Below are positions 33,120 through 41,780 of a stretch of 41,897 nucleotides of DNA, in pieces (positions within the stretch are counted from its first letter, which is position 1; every line of letters begins with the position of its first letter). Both the position numbers and the translations under genes were made by a program. The stretch is taken from assembly GCA_023481165.1 (NCBI GenBank), contig JAMCWO010000174.1, forward strand, positions 1 to 41,897. Reading direction: 5' to 3'. The notes beneath the pieces were generated by a model that had not been told where the DNA came from, ran no database searches, and worked only from the letters and a program-made list of their open reading frames with translations. Source of the DNA: Planctomycetota bacterium. Lineage in GTDB: Bacteria > Planctomycetota > Phycisphaerae > Sedimentisphaerales > Anaerobacaceae.

Positions 33120-33779
33120 ATGAGCAGACCAAATTGGCCGTTCACGTTGATAAGCGTTGGTGTGATCTTTCTTGCTACCACCGCTGTTGAAGCCGCCGAT
33201 TGGCCGCAATGGCAGGGGCCGAACCGGGACGGCAAGTCCGCGGATACTGGCCTCCTCAAGGAATGGCCGAAAGAGGGCCTGTCGCTTGCCTGGAAGATCA
33301 AGGGGCTCGGCGGCGGCTACAGCGGCCCCTCCATTGCTGCCGGCCGGATCTTCGGCATGAGCCATCGGGGCGAAGACGAAGTCGTTTGGGCCCTGTCCGA
33401 GGAAGTCTATTCCACCCGGAAGATGCAAAACCATCACGGCGGCATGATCGTCGTCGATGGCTGCCTGTATGGCGCCAACGGCGGCAATGAGGGTGGCTCT
33501 CTCGTCTGTCTCGACTTCCAGACTGGCAACGTCCTGTGGGACGGGCGCGACAAGGGTGTGCCGAAAGGCTCGCTGGCCTTGGCGGACGGCCGGCTCTACT
33601 ATCGCTTGGAGAACGGCACCATGCTCCTGATCGAGCCGAACTCCAAGCAATACGTCGAGCGCGGCCGCTTCGAGCAGCCCGACCGCACCAAGCAGCCCGC
33701 CTGGACGCACCCGGTCATTGCCAACGGCAAACTGTACCTCCGCGACCAGGATGTTCTGTTCTGCTACAACATCAAGTAG
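33120..33779 (+). CDS. PQQ/BamB-like beta-propeller protein, large internal gap
   Basis: The 219-residue exported protein has signal WPFTLISVGVIFLATTAVEA and then ADWPQWQGPNRDGKSADTGL. The first blade ends at VVWALSE and is joined directly to EVYSTRKMQNHHGGMIVVDG, which in full-length relatives is near the sixth blade. The final part is normal (SLVCLDFQTGNVLWDGRDKG, ALADGRLYYRLENGTMLLIE, WTHPVIANGKLYLRDQDVLF). The family has 400 or more residues, so around 200 are absent, in frame. It may not fold as a closed propeller. GGAG lies before the ATG. It is 41 nt behind its paralogue. Confidence 0.75.
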   Translation: MSRPNWPFTLISVGVIFLATTAVEAADWPQWQGPNRDGKSADTGLLKEWPKEGLSLAWKIKGLGGGYSGPSIAAGRIFGMSHRGEDEVVWALSEEVYSTRKMQNHHGGMIVVDGCLYGANGGNEGGSLVCLDFQTGNVLWDGRDKGVPKGSLALADGRLYYRLENGTMLLIEPNSKQYVERGRFEQPDRTKQPAWTHPVIANGKLYLRDQDVLFCYNIK

Positions 33780-33869
33780 TCATCAGCCTCTCCGTGGCTA
33801 CCCGGATCGGTGGGGTCTGTTCCCAACATGACACGGGCGGTATACTGGCCCTAAAAAAGGAGCCAACCC

Positions 33870-34721
33870 GTGAACAGAATGACGATGATCTCTTTGTTCC
33901 TCATGGTGATGACCTTGGTCGCGCGGGGCGGGGGTGTGGACTGCCCTCGCTTTCGCGGGCCGGCCGGGGATGGACAGTTCCCCGACACGGGATTGCAGAA
34001 GCAGTGGCCTGCGAATGGGCCGAAGGTCGCTTGGACCGCCAGAGGGTTGGGGCAAGGCTATTCCTCGGCCACCGTGGCCAACGGCACGGTCTATGTGACC
34101 GGGATGGATGACCAGAAGCAGGGACGCCTCCTTGCTTTCGGCTTGGACGGCGTGCCGAAGTGGAAGACGGCGTATGGGCCGGAGTTGGGCAAGCAGGGGA
34201 TGGCCGTGGCCGGCACACGCGGCACGCCCACCATTGACGGCGAACGCGTGTTGCTTGTGACCGGCTTGGGCAAATTGGTCATTTTCGACGCCGCGAAAGG
34301 ACAGGTGCTCAAGACCATCGATTTGTTGGAGCTGTGCGGCGCCAAACAGGCGCAATTCGGATTTGCCGAGGCGGTGCTGGCGGATGGTCAGAAACTGATC
34401 TGCACGCCCGGGGGACCCGATGCGTCGCTCGCGGCCCTGGACAAGAACACCGGCGCGGTCCTCTGGAAGACGGGCAAGGTCATGTGGAATGCCCCGGCGG
34501 TCGGAATGGCGGTGGTGATCGCCGCCGACGGGATGCTCTACGTCTACGGGGACGACGGCAAGATGTACCTGGTCAAGCCCAACGCTACGGCTTTCGAGCC
34601 GGTGAGCCAATTCACGATTTCAGAGGGCACCAACGAGCACTGGGCCCATCCGACGATTGCCAACGGCCGGCTCTACGTCCGCCACGGCGATGCTCTCGTT
34701 GTGTACGACATCAAAGGTTGA
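33870..34721 (+). CDS. PQQ/BamB-like beta-propeller protein, third copy, internally shortened
   Basis: The 283-residue exported protein has signal MNRMTMISLFLMVMTLVARG, then CPRFRGPAGDGQFPDTGLQK. Blades 1-3 are readable (YSSATVANGTVYVTGMDDQK, GTPTIDGERVLLVTGLGKLV, GGPDASLAALDKNTGAVLWK). The last of these runs into TGKVMWNAPAVGMAVVIAAD, which matches a later blade, so blades between two TG-x-V-x-W units appear to have been lost by recombination of similar repeats. The end is normal (DGMLYVYGDDGKMYLVKPN, HWAHPTIANGRLYVRHGDAL). Full-length relatives have about 400 residues. It shares the unit with the two preceding paralogues. Confidence 0.75.
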   Translation: MNRMTMISLFLMVMTLVARGGGVDCPRFRGPAGDGQFPDTGLQKQWPANGPKVAWTARGLGQGYSSATVANGTVYVTGMDDQKQGRLLAFGLDGVPKWKTAYGPELGKQGMAVAGTRGTPTIDGERVLLVTGLGKLVIFDAAKGQVLKTIDLLELCGAKQAQFGFAEAVLADGQKLICTPGGPDASLAALDKNTGAVLWKTGKVMWNAPAVGMAVVIAADGMLYVYGDDGKMYLVKPNATAFEPVSQFTISEGTNEHWAHPTIANGRLYVRHGDALVVYDIKG

Positions 34722-34799
34722 CAGGCCGGGCCTTGGGGAGCCTCATTTGTCCGACGGCACGGGAGTCGGTCTCCTTGAGCTTCCCATCGGCACTCTATG

Positions 34800-34828
34800 T
34801 TGCGAGCCTTGACCGAAACGAGTATAAT
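34800..34828 (+). promoter_or_regulatory. Sigma70-type promoter for the tandem-domain protein
   Basis: TTGCGA at 34800-34805 and TATAAT at 34823-34828 are separated by exactly 17 nt. The predicted transcript would start about 50 nt before the ATG at 34886. GGAAGGAGGATAGGG is the strong ribosome site downstream. Confidence 0.6.
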
Positions 34829-34885
34829 GCCTTGGTCGGGGGTCGCATGGTAGGCCCGTATTGTTACTTCGGAAGGAGGATAGGG

Positions 34886-36121
34886 ATGCGGCGTTATGCC
34901 ATCTGTCTGAGTGTGCTGCTGCAACTGCCCCTTTGGGCGGCGGCTCCAGTTTCGATATCGCTTCCGGTTGCGAATGCCTCTTTCGAGGCTCCGGTGGTAG
35001 ACCCGAACGGCTTCGGTGCCTGGCCTGTTGCGGACGGCTGGTTGGAAGTCGATCTTGACACGGCGGCCAGTTCCAATACCGGCGTATTCCTCAATACTCC
35101 CGCCGACAGCCCGGATCGGATGGTCAACGCCGAGGGTAAGCAACTGGCCTTCCTGGGCTCCCAGCGGGGTAACGCCCTGGAACAGGACTTGGGGAGCAGC
35201 TACCGGGTCGGTTGCGATTACCGCTTGACGGTGGGCGTGGGGATCTCGGCCCGATTCCCGCCCTCCATGGCATCACCGGCGGACACCCTCGAGCTGGTGC
35301 TGTACTATCTCGATGGCAATGAGCCGAAGGACATCGTGCATCAGACGGTGGAGCCGAATGGGCTCTCGTCGACGCAGTTGCAGGACTTCACGGCGGTCCT
35401 GCCGACCGTGCGCGCCGAGGATGCCTGGGCCGGCAAGACCATCGGTGTGGCGCTCCGTGCGGCCGGGAATCCCGGCGGGTTCTGGGACCTGGACAATGTC
35501 CGGCTCACGGAGTCGATGCCGGTTTCGATTCCGGTGGAGAACGCCTCTTTCGAGAGCCCGGCCGTAGATCCGAACGGCTTTGGCGCTTGGCCTTTCATGG
35601 AGGGGTGGTTGGAACTCGATCTCGATGCGGCGGCCAGCTCCAACACCGGTGTGTTCCTCAATACCCCCGTCGGCAACCCGGATTGTCTCGTCAACGCCGA
35701 CGCGAACCAATTGGCTTTTCTGGGCTCCCAGCAAGGCAACGCTCTGGAACAGGATCTGGCGGCCGTCTACCAGATTGGCTGTAGCTATCGGCTGACCGTG
35801 GCCGTGGGCGTCTCAGCGCGATTTCCGCCATCCCCCATCGTGCCGGTAGACACCATGGAGATTGTCCTGTATTATCGCGCGGACGATAAACCGGTGGACA
35901 TCGTGCATCAAACGGTCGAGGCGAAGGGCCTTTCCTCGACTCAACTGCACGAGTTCTCCGTATATCTAGCTATGGTGCAGGCTAGTGACGCTTGGGCCGG
36001 CAAGAACATCGGCGTGGCGATTCGGGCGGCCGGCGCCGCCGGCGGATTCTGGGATTTGGACAACATCCGCCTCGCGGAATCGCCGTTGGCAGTGCCGCCC
36101 GCACCGAGGACCCAGGAGTAG
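34886..36121 (+). CDS. Secreted protein made of two tandem jelly-roll-like domains
   Basis: The 411-residue protein has a signal peptide (MRRYAICLSVLLQLPLWAAA) and two near-identical domains: residues 21-211 (PVSISLPVANASFEAPVVDP onward) and 212-399 (PVSIPVENASFESPAVDP onward). Each contains FGAWP, SSNTGVFLNTP, LAFLGSQ-GNALEQDL, YRLTV-VG-SARFPPS, IVHQTVE and GGFWDLDN-RL. The NASFE...W..DLDNVRL frame is typical of the carbohydrate-binding-like beta-sandwich modules of planctomycete exported proteins. No catalytic domain is present. A strong ribosome site (GGAAGGAGG) and a clear promoter precede it. It may bind glycan on the cell surface. It is followed by the prepilin-like gene after 5 nt. Confidence 0.75.
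   Translation: MRRYAICLSVLLQLPLWAAAPVSISLPVANASFEAPVVDPNGFGAWPVADGWLEVDLDTAASSNTGVFLNTPADSPDRMVNAEGKQLAFLGSQRGNALEQDLGSSYRVGCDYRLTVGVGISARFPPSMASPADTLELVLYYLDGNEPKDIVHQTVEPNGLSSTQLQDFTAVLPTVRAEDAWAGKTIGVALRAAGNPGGFWDLDNVRLTESMPVSIPVENASFESPAVDPNGFGAWPFMEGWLELDLDAAASSNTGVFLNTPVGNPDCLVNADANQLAFLGSQQGNALEQDLAAVYQIGCSYRLTVAVGVSARFPPSPIVPVDTMEIVLYYRADDKPVDIVHQTVEAKGLSSTQLHEFSVYLAMVQASDAWAGKNIGVAIRAAGAAGGFWDLDNIRLAESPLAVPPAPRTQE
34946..36082 (+). repeat. Two tandem copies of a ~570-bp unit within one gene
   Basis: Unit A spans 34946-35518 and unit B 35519-36082. They share long stretches at the DNA level (for example GACATCGTGCATCA and GGATTCTGGGA-like endings) and encode matching domains of 191 and 188 residues, which indicates a fairly recent duplication. 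Confidence 0.75.
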
Positions 36122-36126
36122 ATGTC

Positions 36127-36939
36127 TTGAGCAGGATCCGCCATGTTGTCATCCCCGGCTGCGACCGGGGGCCGCCATCCGCCATCCGCCATCGCCGGGG
36201 GGCTTTCAGCCTCATTGAGCTGCTGGTGGTGATCGCGGTGATGGCTTTGCTGCTGGCGATTCTGTCTCCCGCGCTGTCGGAGGCCCGTAACCAGGCCCGG
36301 CGGGCGGCTTGTGCCGCGAACCTCCGCCAGGTGGGTACGGCCATTCATCTTTACGCGCAGGACTGCGACGACACGATTCCCTTTGGGCCGGCCGGCCGGC
36401 CGGTCACGGGCTCCAATTTCTATACGGTGATCGGCAACGTGACCAGTCTGCTGTCCCTGGAAGATGGGGCGCCGGTGGGTTTGGGTCTGCTCCTGAAACA
36501 TTACCTCGCCCAGCAGCCCACCGTCCTGTTCTGCCCCGGCGCGGACCAGCCTTCGGAAGCAAAAGAGCAGTTGTCCCGCGTGGGGTCGGGCCAGGCTCAA
36601 TCCGACTTCTACTATCGTCATGCCTCGGTCGCCTTGCTGACGGGCGCGCCCAAGGTGTTTCATATCCGGCTGAGCAGTCTGGGCCTCAACAGCCAAGGGC
36701 TGCCCATTGCTGCTCTGGCCGCCGATGTGCAGTTCCTGGCCCACCCATCGCTGGCGGTGTTCCAGGTGAAGACCCGCACGAGCCACCAGCGCCGGGCCAG
36801 CAACATTCTCTTCGCGGCCGGCAACGTGGCTACCCTGCCCAATCGAGACGATGCTCTCACGGTGAACATTGGGACCGCCCCGTATGATGCTCTCGAACGG
36901 ATCCTGGCCATGTTCGAGCGCGCGGACGAACAGCGCTGA
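36127..36939 (+). CDS. Prepilin-like (type II secretion pseudopilin) protein
   Basis: The 270-residue protein has the N-terminal methylation motif GAFSLIELLVVIAVMALLLA (residues about 25-44) and continues LSPALSEARNQARRAACAAN and LRQVGTAIHLYAQD, the standard planctomycete arrangement; it would be cleaved by prepilin peptidase and sit in the inner membrane or a pseudopilus. I chose TTG at 36127 because AGGAG lies 8 nt before it and no ATG precedes the motif after the upstream stop. The C-terminus has SHQRRASNILFAAGNVATLP where relatives have an H-x9-DG (NVLFADGHV) ending, so that signature is degenerate. It is 5 nt behind the tandem-domain gene. Confidence 0.82.
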   Translation: MSRIRHVVIPGCDRGPPSAIRHRRGAFSLIELLVVIAVMALLLAILSPALSEARNQARRAACAANLRQVGTAIHLYAQDCDDTIPFGPAGRPVTGSNFYTVIGNVTSLLSLEDGAPVGLGLLLKHYLAQQPTVLFCPGADQPSEAKEQLSRVGSGQAQSDFYYRHASVALLTGAPKVFHIRLSSLGLNSQGLPIAALAADVQFLAHPSLAVFQVKTRTSHQRRASNILFAAGNVATLPNRDDALTVNIGTAPYDALERILAMFERADEQR

Positions 36940-37001
36940 GAGACATCCGTCGGTTGATTTGCCTTGCCCCAAATTGAGTCAAACGGTATGTATTGGCACT
37001 C

Positions 37002-38915
37002 ATGACTCGGCGGCGACAGAAGCTACCAGGTGGAGGCCGGAACCATAGGGACATAGGGCCACCGTCCTCTGGCGGACGTCCCGGGTCCGCCGTCGTACGG
37101 GGATGGCGGCTCTGGGCTTTACGGATCGCGCTGATCTTCGTGGGGCCGGTGGCCTTCCTCGGGCTCGTCGAAGGTATCCTGTTCGTCTGCGGTGCCGGGT
37201 ATCCGACCTCGTTCTTTGTCAAAAGCGAGCAGCGGGGCGTGCTCACCACCAACGTGCATTTCGGCTGGCACTACCAGCAAGAGACGTTGACGGAGCCGGA
37301 GCCCTGCCTGGTTTCGGCGGAGAAGCCCAAGGGCACGATCCGTATCTTCATCCTTGGCGAATCGGCGGCCATGGGCACGCCGGACCCCGCCTTCGGCTTC
37401 GCTCGGATCCTGGAGGTCATGCTGCAGTCCGCGTTTCCGAGCGAGCGGTTCGAGGTGATCAACGCGGCCATGCGGGGCATCAACTCGCACGTGATCGTCC
37501 CGATCGCGCGCCAATGCGCCGGCCTGGCCCCCGACCTCTTCGTCCTCTACATGGGCAACAACGAGTTGAACGGCCTCTACGGCCCGAAGACGCCCGTGAC
37601 CTTCTTCGGCAAACATCCGGCGCTGATCCCGGCATTTCACTGGCTCAAGCAGACCCGGACGGCGCAACTGCTCCGCCGGGTGCTCAAGGCCAATCCTGAG
37701 GCTGCGCGAACCAAGAGAAAACCGCCCACGGCGGAGTTCTTCCGGGAGCACCGCACCGCGCTCGACGATCCCGAGAGAGACTACGTGTACGGCAACTTCC
37801 GACGTAATCTGGAACGAATCTGTGGGTATGGGTCGCAGGCGGGGGCTGCCGTGATCCTCGCGACGGTAGCGGTCAACTTGCGGGATTGCCCGCCGCTGGG
37901 ATCCTTGCATCGAAGCGATCTGACCCCATCGCAACAGCAGCAGTGGGAGCAGCTCTATCGCAAGGGAATGATGGCGGAGGTCGGCGGGGACACGCCCCAG
38001 GCGATCTCCTGTTATGAACAGGCAGCGGCTCGGGACGATCATTACGCCGAGTTGCACTTCCGCTTGGCCCGCTGCCAGCTTCTGTCGGGCCAGCGGGAGA
38101 CGGCCCGGCGACATTTCGTGCTGGCGAGAGATTGGGACGCGCTCCAGTTTCGCGCGGATACGCGGCTCAACGGCATCGTCCGCGAGGTCGCCACCAAGGC
38201 CTCGGATGGAGGGCGAATTCGCCTCGTTGCGACGGAAGCCGCCCTGGCGGCCGGCGAACGCTGTGCCGACGGTATCCCCGGCCGGGAGTTCTTCTATGAG
38301 CATGTGCACCTTCGTTTCGACGGTGACTACGAGATCGCCAAGGCGCTACTGCCGGCGGTTATCCAAAGCTTGCAGGAACGGGGATTGACGGTCCCGGAGT
38401 CGCCGGCTCCCGTGCCATCACGGGAACAGTGTGCCCGGACCCTGGCGTTCACGGCATGGGACGAGGTGAATACCGCCGCGGCGATGGTGAAGATGACGGC
38501 CCAGCCCCCGTTTACCGGACAACTTGAACATGCGGCCCGGCAGGCGGCCGCGGAGAAGGCGGTCGCGGCCGTGATGGGCCGAGTCGATGAATCATTCGTC
38601 CGGCAGGTGATCCAGACGTACCGCCAAGCCATTGAGGCCAGGCCGCAGGATTGGCACTTGCGATACAATTTGGGAGCGCTCCTGCACCAGCTTGAGCGGC
38701 CCCGGGAGGCCGCACCTTACTTCGACTCCGTCGTGCAGACATTCCCACATCTGGCTTCTTTTCGCGTCCTGCTAGGCTACGCCTTGGGCAAGTCCGGCAG
38801 GGCGGATCAGGCGATCGAGCAGTTCCGCCAGGCGCTAAAGCGGGACAGACGCTGCCAAGAGGCGAGAGAGGGCCTGGCCTGGGCCCGGGCGCTGCAGAGA
38901 CGGACAGGACAGTAG
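37002..38915 (+). CDS. Membrane-anchored SGNH hydrolase-like protein with TPR repeats
   Basis: The protein has 637 residues from the ATG at 37002; TTG at 36993 is possible and neither has a clear ribosome site. An N-terminal membrane helix (LWALRIALIFVGPVAFLGLV, residues about 33-52) places the rest outside. The SGNH domain shows IFILGESAAMG (block I with Ser nucleophile, GES instead of GDS), VINAAMRGINSH, LFVLYMGNNELNG (block III Asn) and YEHVHLRFDGD (His/Asp). TPR-like segments occur inside and at the end (ISCYEQAAARDDHYAELHFR; WHLRYNLGALLHQLERPREA; QAIEQFRQALKRDRRCQEAR). It may act on O-acyl groups of a polysaccharide. The substrate is unknown. A strong hairpin follows the stop. Confidence 0.82.
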   Translation: MTRRRQKLPGGGRNHRDIGPPSSGGRPGSAVVRGWRLWALRIALIFVGPVAFLGLVEGILFVCGAGYPTSFFVKSEQRGVLTTNVHFGWHYQQETLTEPEPCLVSAEKPKGTIRIFILGESAAMGTPDPAFGFARILEVMLQSAFPSERFEVINAAMRGINSHVIVPIARQCAGLAPDLFVLYMGNNELNGLYGPKTPVTFFGKHPALIPAFHWLKQTRTAQLLRRVLKANPEAARTKRKPPTAEFFREHRTALDDPERDYVYGNFRRNLERICGYGSQAGAAVILATVAVNLRDCPPLGSLHRSDLTPSQQQQWEQLYRKGMMAEVGGDTPQAISCYEQAAARDDHYAELHFRLARCQLLSGQRETARRHFVLARDWDALQFRADTRLNGIVREVATKASDGGRIRLVATEAALAAGERCADGIPGREFFYEHVHLRFDGDYEIAKALLPAVIQSLQERGLTVPESPAPVPSREQCARTLAFTAWDEVNTAAAMVKMTAQPPFTGQLEHAARQAAAEKAVAAVMGRVDESFVRQVIQTYRQAIEARPQDWHLRYNLGALLHQLERPREAAPYFDSVVQTFPHLASFRVLLGYALGKSGRADQAIEQFRQALKRDRRCQEAREGLAWARALQRRTGQ

Positions 38916-38922
38916 ACAAAGA

Positions 38923-38958
38923 CCGTCGGGGCCTGCATTTCCATGCAGGCCCCGACGG
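38923..38958. terminator. Strong hairpin between convergent genes
   Basis: The stem CCGTCGGGGCCTGCAT (38923-38938) pairs perfectly with 38943-38958 around a four-base loop TTCC, making 16 bp. It starts 8 nt after the stop of the SGNH gene and lies before the end of the convergent PA14 gene, so it may end both transcripts. There is no T-run on either side. Confidence 0.8.
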
Positions 38959-39009
38959 GAAACTCCCCTGCGGTGGTCGCCGCAACGACTTGGCATTTTG
39001 TCGCGACGG

Positions 39010-41310
39010 CTACTTGCCCACCTGGATATCGTCAATGTAGATGTGACCGGTGCCGTCCGCAACCGGATTGGCCTTGTCGCCCACACCAATGGTCAGCTTC
39101 TTGACCTTGGCCAGATTCACGCCCGCGAGATCGCTGAGCGGGATCTTCCACTGCGTCCAGGCGGCGGCATTCGCCGCGGTGGGGTTGGTCACTGTCGCGC
39201 TCTTGCCGGCGCTGTCCTGCACGACCAGGTACATGCCGGCCGTGTCGTTGTAGCGCGGGCTGTCGATCTGGGCGCCCTGCCATGACCCGGTGACACCACC
39301 CGTCGTGGTGATGCTGTCGAAGTCGAAGCTCCGCTGCTCGCCGGGCTGGTGCGAAGTCACACAGAGGCCGATGTAGACCGGGGCCGTCATCACAATGGTC
39401 TGCGGGACACCCATGGGCTTCCACGTCTTGCCGTCGGCGGAGTACCAGCCGCTGATGTCGTCGCCGGTACGGTCCACTTTGACCCAATAGGGCGGTTTGA
39501 CCACGGCGCCCGAGTCCGTGTTGCCGCAGGCGCCGTCGGCCGCCAGGCGGTATTGGAAGCTGGCGCCGTTGCCCGCAGTCCCATCGGAGTTGGCCGTCAT
39601 GACCATGTTGACGAACGTGGAGCCGCCATTGAGGCTGTCGCGGATCATCACGCCGGCCTTGGCCCAGGTATTGGCACCAGGACCGATGCTGACGACGCAC
39701 GCGACGATGGAGCCATTGCCGTTGAGGGTCTTATAGGCATAGACAAACTGGTCGGAGTTGTTCCAGATGTCGGAGCCGTCGCCGGTCAGGGTGATCTTGC
39801 CGTTCGTCTCGGTGACCGCCACGCTCTGCGGCGCCGGATAGCCCCGGACCCACAGACTCAAGGTGTTCACGTCGTTGACCGTCCAGTCTTGCAGAGGAGA
39901 GAACTCCCGCTGGGCCTCGCTGAAGAACGGCGTCTTGCTGTTGTCAAAATCCATCGGCATCGACTGCTTGCCGCTGTGAACGATTGTCTGCTCGGCGAAG
40001 GGGGCCTGGAAATTGCCCACCGTGGAGCCACTGAGGCCGTCGGTCAGGCCGTCGATCCAGGTGTCGAAGATGGTGGTCTTGGCGTCGAGATCATCCGTGT
40101 AACCCTCGAAGTTGTCGACGAGGATGAAGGTGGTGAAGCTCCAGACGTCTCCCGTGCGTATGGGATTGCCGGGCGCCGATTCATCCACGCGCCAATAGTA
40201 GGTCGCGGCCCCTTGCAGATCCGTGGGAGTATAGGTGGTCTCTTCCATCTCGCCTTTGTCGGCACTGGCGGCTCCTTGGGTGACCGCGTCCAAGTTGTCG
40301 CTGAGGTACAGATGATGCTTGGTGGCGTTCTGACCTGCCTGCCACGTCAGAGTCGTGGTAGGCGAGACGCTTCCCGCCTTGTCCGCCGGCGTGGGGTAAT
40401 AGGCCGTCAGGGCTTGTGCCACAAAGCTCCAGATGGGCCCTTCATGCTTGGTCGTGCCGTCGGCCTCGATCTCATCGACCTTCCAGTAATAGGTGGCACC
40501 AGGCTGGAGGCCCTGGATGTGGTAGTACAGCGCGAACAACTGCTTCGGACTGACCAAGGGGGGATTGGGATCGGTGCCGAAATAGACGTCGTGGAACATC
40601 GCGGTGCCGCCCGGCGTCCACTGGAGCAGGGGGGCCGATACCCCGATGGTCTTGTCCGCCGGGTTGGGATCCCGGGCCATGAACATCGGTTCGGGATTCC
40701 GGATCCACGCGGCGCAGTACTTGCCGTCGAGGAGCACGTGCGTGGCGCCGATCCCGGGGCCCGCCCAGGCCACGCCGACGCTGTCGCCGCCGCCGCCTTC
40801 CTTATGGAGGGTTTCCATGTAGTACCGCTGACCCGCTTTGAGCGGGATGGGTTGGGACTTCATAGCCGCGACATCGGTGGACCCGCCCGTGGTGTTGTCC
40901 CAGTCCACGGCGTTGGTCCAACCGGTGACGCGGGCGATCAACTTGCGGTTGGCCGGCGTGTCATCCGTGCTCAGCCACAGTTCGCACAGGTCGTCGCCCG
41001 CGACCCAGAAGGTGTAGTCCCCGGTTTGGGGCGGATAGATGTAGCCCCGCATACGATCCCCGTAGTTATCGCGCCAACTGCTGCCACCCGACGATCCCGC
41101 CGGGAAAAGCCAGCTCTCGACCCACTGGGAGCCCGTGGGACTGTCTGGGAACAGGGCGTTGCCGGTGAGGTCCGTAACGGCGGTGCCGGACCCGATGTCC
41201 AGCCAATACTCCACCAGAACGTGGCCCTTGCCGGGGTCGGCGGCCATCAATGGACTCGCCAGCCACAGCAGACCAAGGGCCGCAACGGAAAAGAACGTCA
41301 CTTTACGCAT
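39010..41310 (-). CDS. Large secreted PA14 / fibronectin III-like protein
   Basis: The protein has 766 residues from the ATG at 41310 (AGGAGAGA upstream on the minus strand). Signal MRKVTFFSVAALGLLWLASP LMA is followed by a PA14 domain (SWRDNYGDRMRGYIYPPQTG, YTFWVAGDDLCELWLSTDD, GQRYYMETLHKEGGGGDSVG), two FN3-type modules (PNPADKTIGVSAPLLQWTPG ... YYWKVDEI; PTPADKAGSVSPTTTLTWQA ... YYWRVDES), then a jelly-roll-like part starting VDNFEGYTDDLDAKTTIFDT and a DUF1349-like segment (FQYRLAADG, WVKVDRTGDDISGWYSADGK). It ends HIYIDDIQVGK. This is the common architecture of planctomycete exported glycan-binding proteins. No hydrolase domain is seen. Adhesion or polysaccharide binding is likely. Confidence 0.82.
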   Translation of the reverse strand: MRKVTFFSVAALGLLWLASPLMAADPGKGHVLVEYWLDIGSGTAVTDLTGNALFPDSPTGSQWVESWLFPAGSSGGSSWRDNYGDRMRGYIYPPQTGDYTFWVAGDDLCELWLSTDDTPANRKLIARVTGWTNAVDWDNTTGGSTDVAAMKSQPIPLKAGQRYYMETLHKEGGGGDSVGVAWAGPGIGATHVLLDGKYCAAWIRNPEPMFMARDPNPADKTIGVSAPLLQWTPGGTAMFHDVYFGTDPNPPLVSPKQLFALYYHIQGLQPGATYYWKVDEIEADGTTKHEGPIWSFVAQALTAYYPTPADKAGSVSPTTTLTWQAGQNATKHHLYLSDNLDAVTQGAASADKGEMEETTYTPTDLQGAATYYWRVDESAPGNPIRTGDVWSFTTFILVDNFEGYTDDLDAKTTIFDTWIDGLTDGLSGSTVGNFQAPFAEQTIVHSGKQSMPMDFDNSKTPFFSEAQREFSPLQDWTVNDVNTLSLWVRGYPAPQSVAVTETNGKITLTGDGSDIWNNSDQFVYAYKTLNGNGSIVACVVSIGPGANTWAKAGVMIRDSLNGGSTFVNMVMTANSDGTAGNGASFQYRLAADGACGNTDSGAVVKPPYWVKVDRTGDDISGWYSADGKTWKPMGVPQTIVMTAPVYIGLCVTSHQPGEQRSFDFDSITTTGGVTGSWQGAQIDSPRYNDTAGMYLVVQDSAGKSATVTNPTAANAAAWTQWKIPLSDLAGVNLAKVKKLTIGVGDKANPVADGTGHIYIDDIQVGK

Positions 41311-41745
41311 GATCTCTCTCCTGCTGAGCAAGGGAACAAGAATACGTGTGTACGCAACCTTTGAAGCTCCGGATGATCGGTCTGTGGTGGGCATCACCTC
41401 CTTTCCACGGACACCCGCGCCGCTACCGGGCGGGTGAACGTAAAATCAGCCTCCTGATGATACAGAACACTCCTGGCCGAGTATCGTCGGGTTCCCCAAC
41501 GTGAAGACTGCTATTGGGGGCCCGTTCCTCCACGTCACATAGCTGCCCCACTCCTTCGGCCCAGACGCGGGCCACGTCTCGTGCAGGCCATGTGTCCATG
41601 TGGCCAATAGTTTCTGTATACCATATCGGCAAATGGGTGTCAAGATTTGGCCCGCAGATTCTCGGACCTGGACTGGTCGTAAGGTATCCGGGGCCGATAG
41701 CAGGACCTCAAGGCCCCAAGCGGGGTACTGGGTCTCGCCAGAAAC
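41311..41745. other. Gene-free region upstream of the PA14 gene
   Basis: No convincing gene is seen. The region should carry the promoter of the minus-strand PA14 gene. A minus-strand open frame across 41446-41823 runs through the hairpin at 41746-41780 and has no family resemblance, so it is not reported as a gene. Confidence 0.5.
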
Positions 41746-41780
41746 AATCGGGGCCTGCGCCTCAGGCACAGGCCCCGATT
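41746..41780 (-). terminator. Hairpin terminator, probably for a minus-strand gene entering from the right edge
   Basis: The stem AATCGGGGCCTG (41746-41757) pairs with CAGGCCCCGATT (41769-41780), with an inner GCCT/AGGC stem. On the minus strand it is followed by GTTTCTGG. A short minus-strand coding end (AIGRHHRK then TAA at 41871-41873) may be the gene it serves, but only nine codons are visible. Its core TCGGGGCCTG is shared with the hairpin at 38923. Confidence 0.6.

Noticed and set aside
34811..34828. TTGACC followed by TATAAT as a promoter
   Set aside because: The spacing is only 8 nt; the TTGCGA at 34800, with a 17-nt spacer to the same TATAAT, is the better pair.
39349..41364. 671-codon plus-strand open frame
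   Set aside because: Antisense to the PA14/FN3 gene; composition typical of a shadow frame and no ribosome site.
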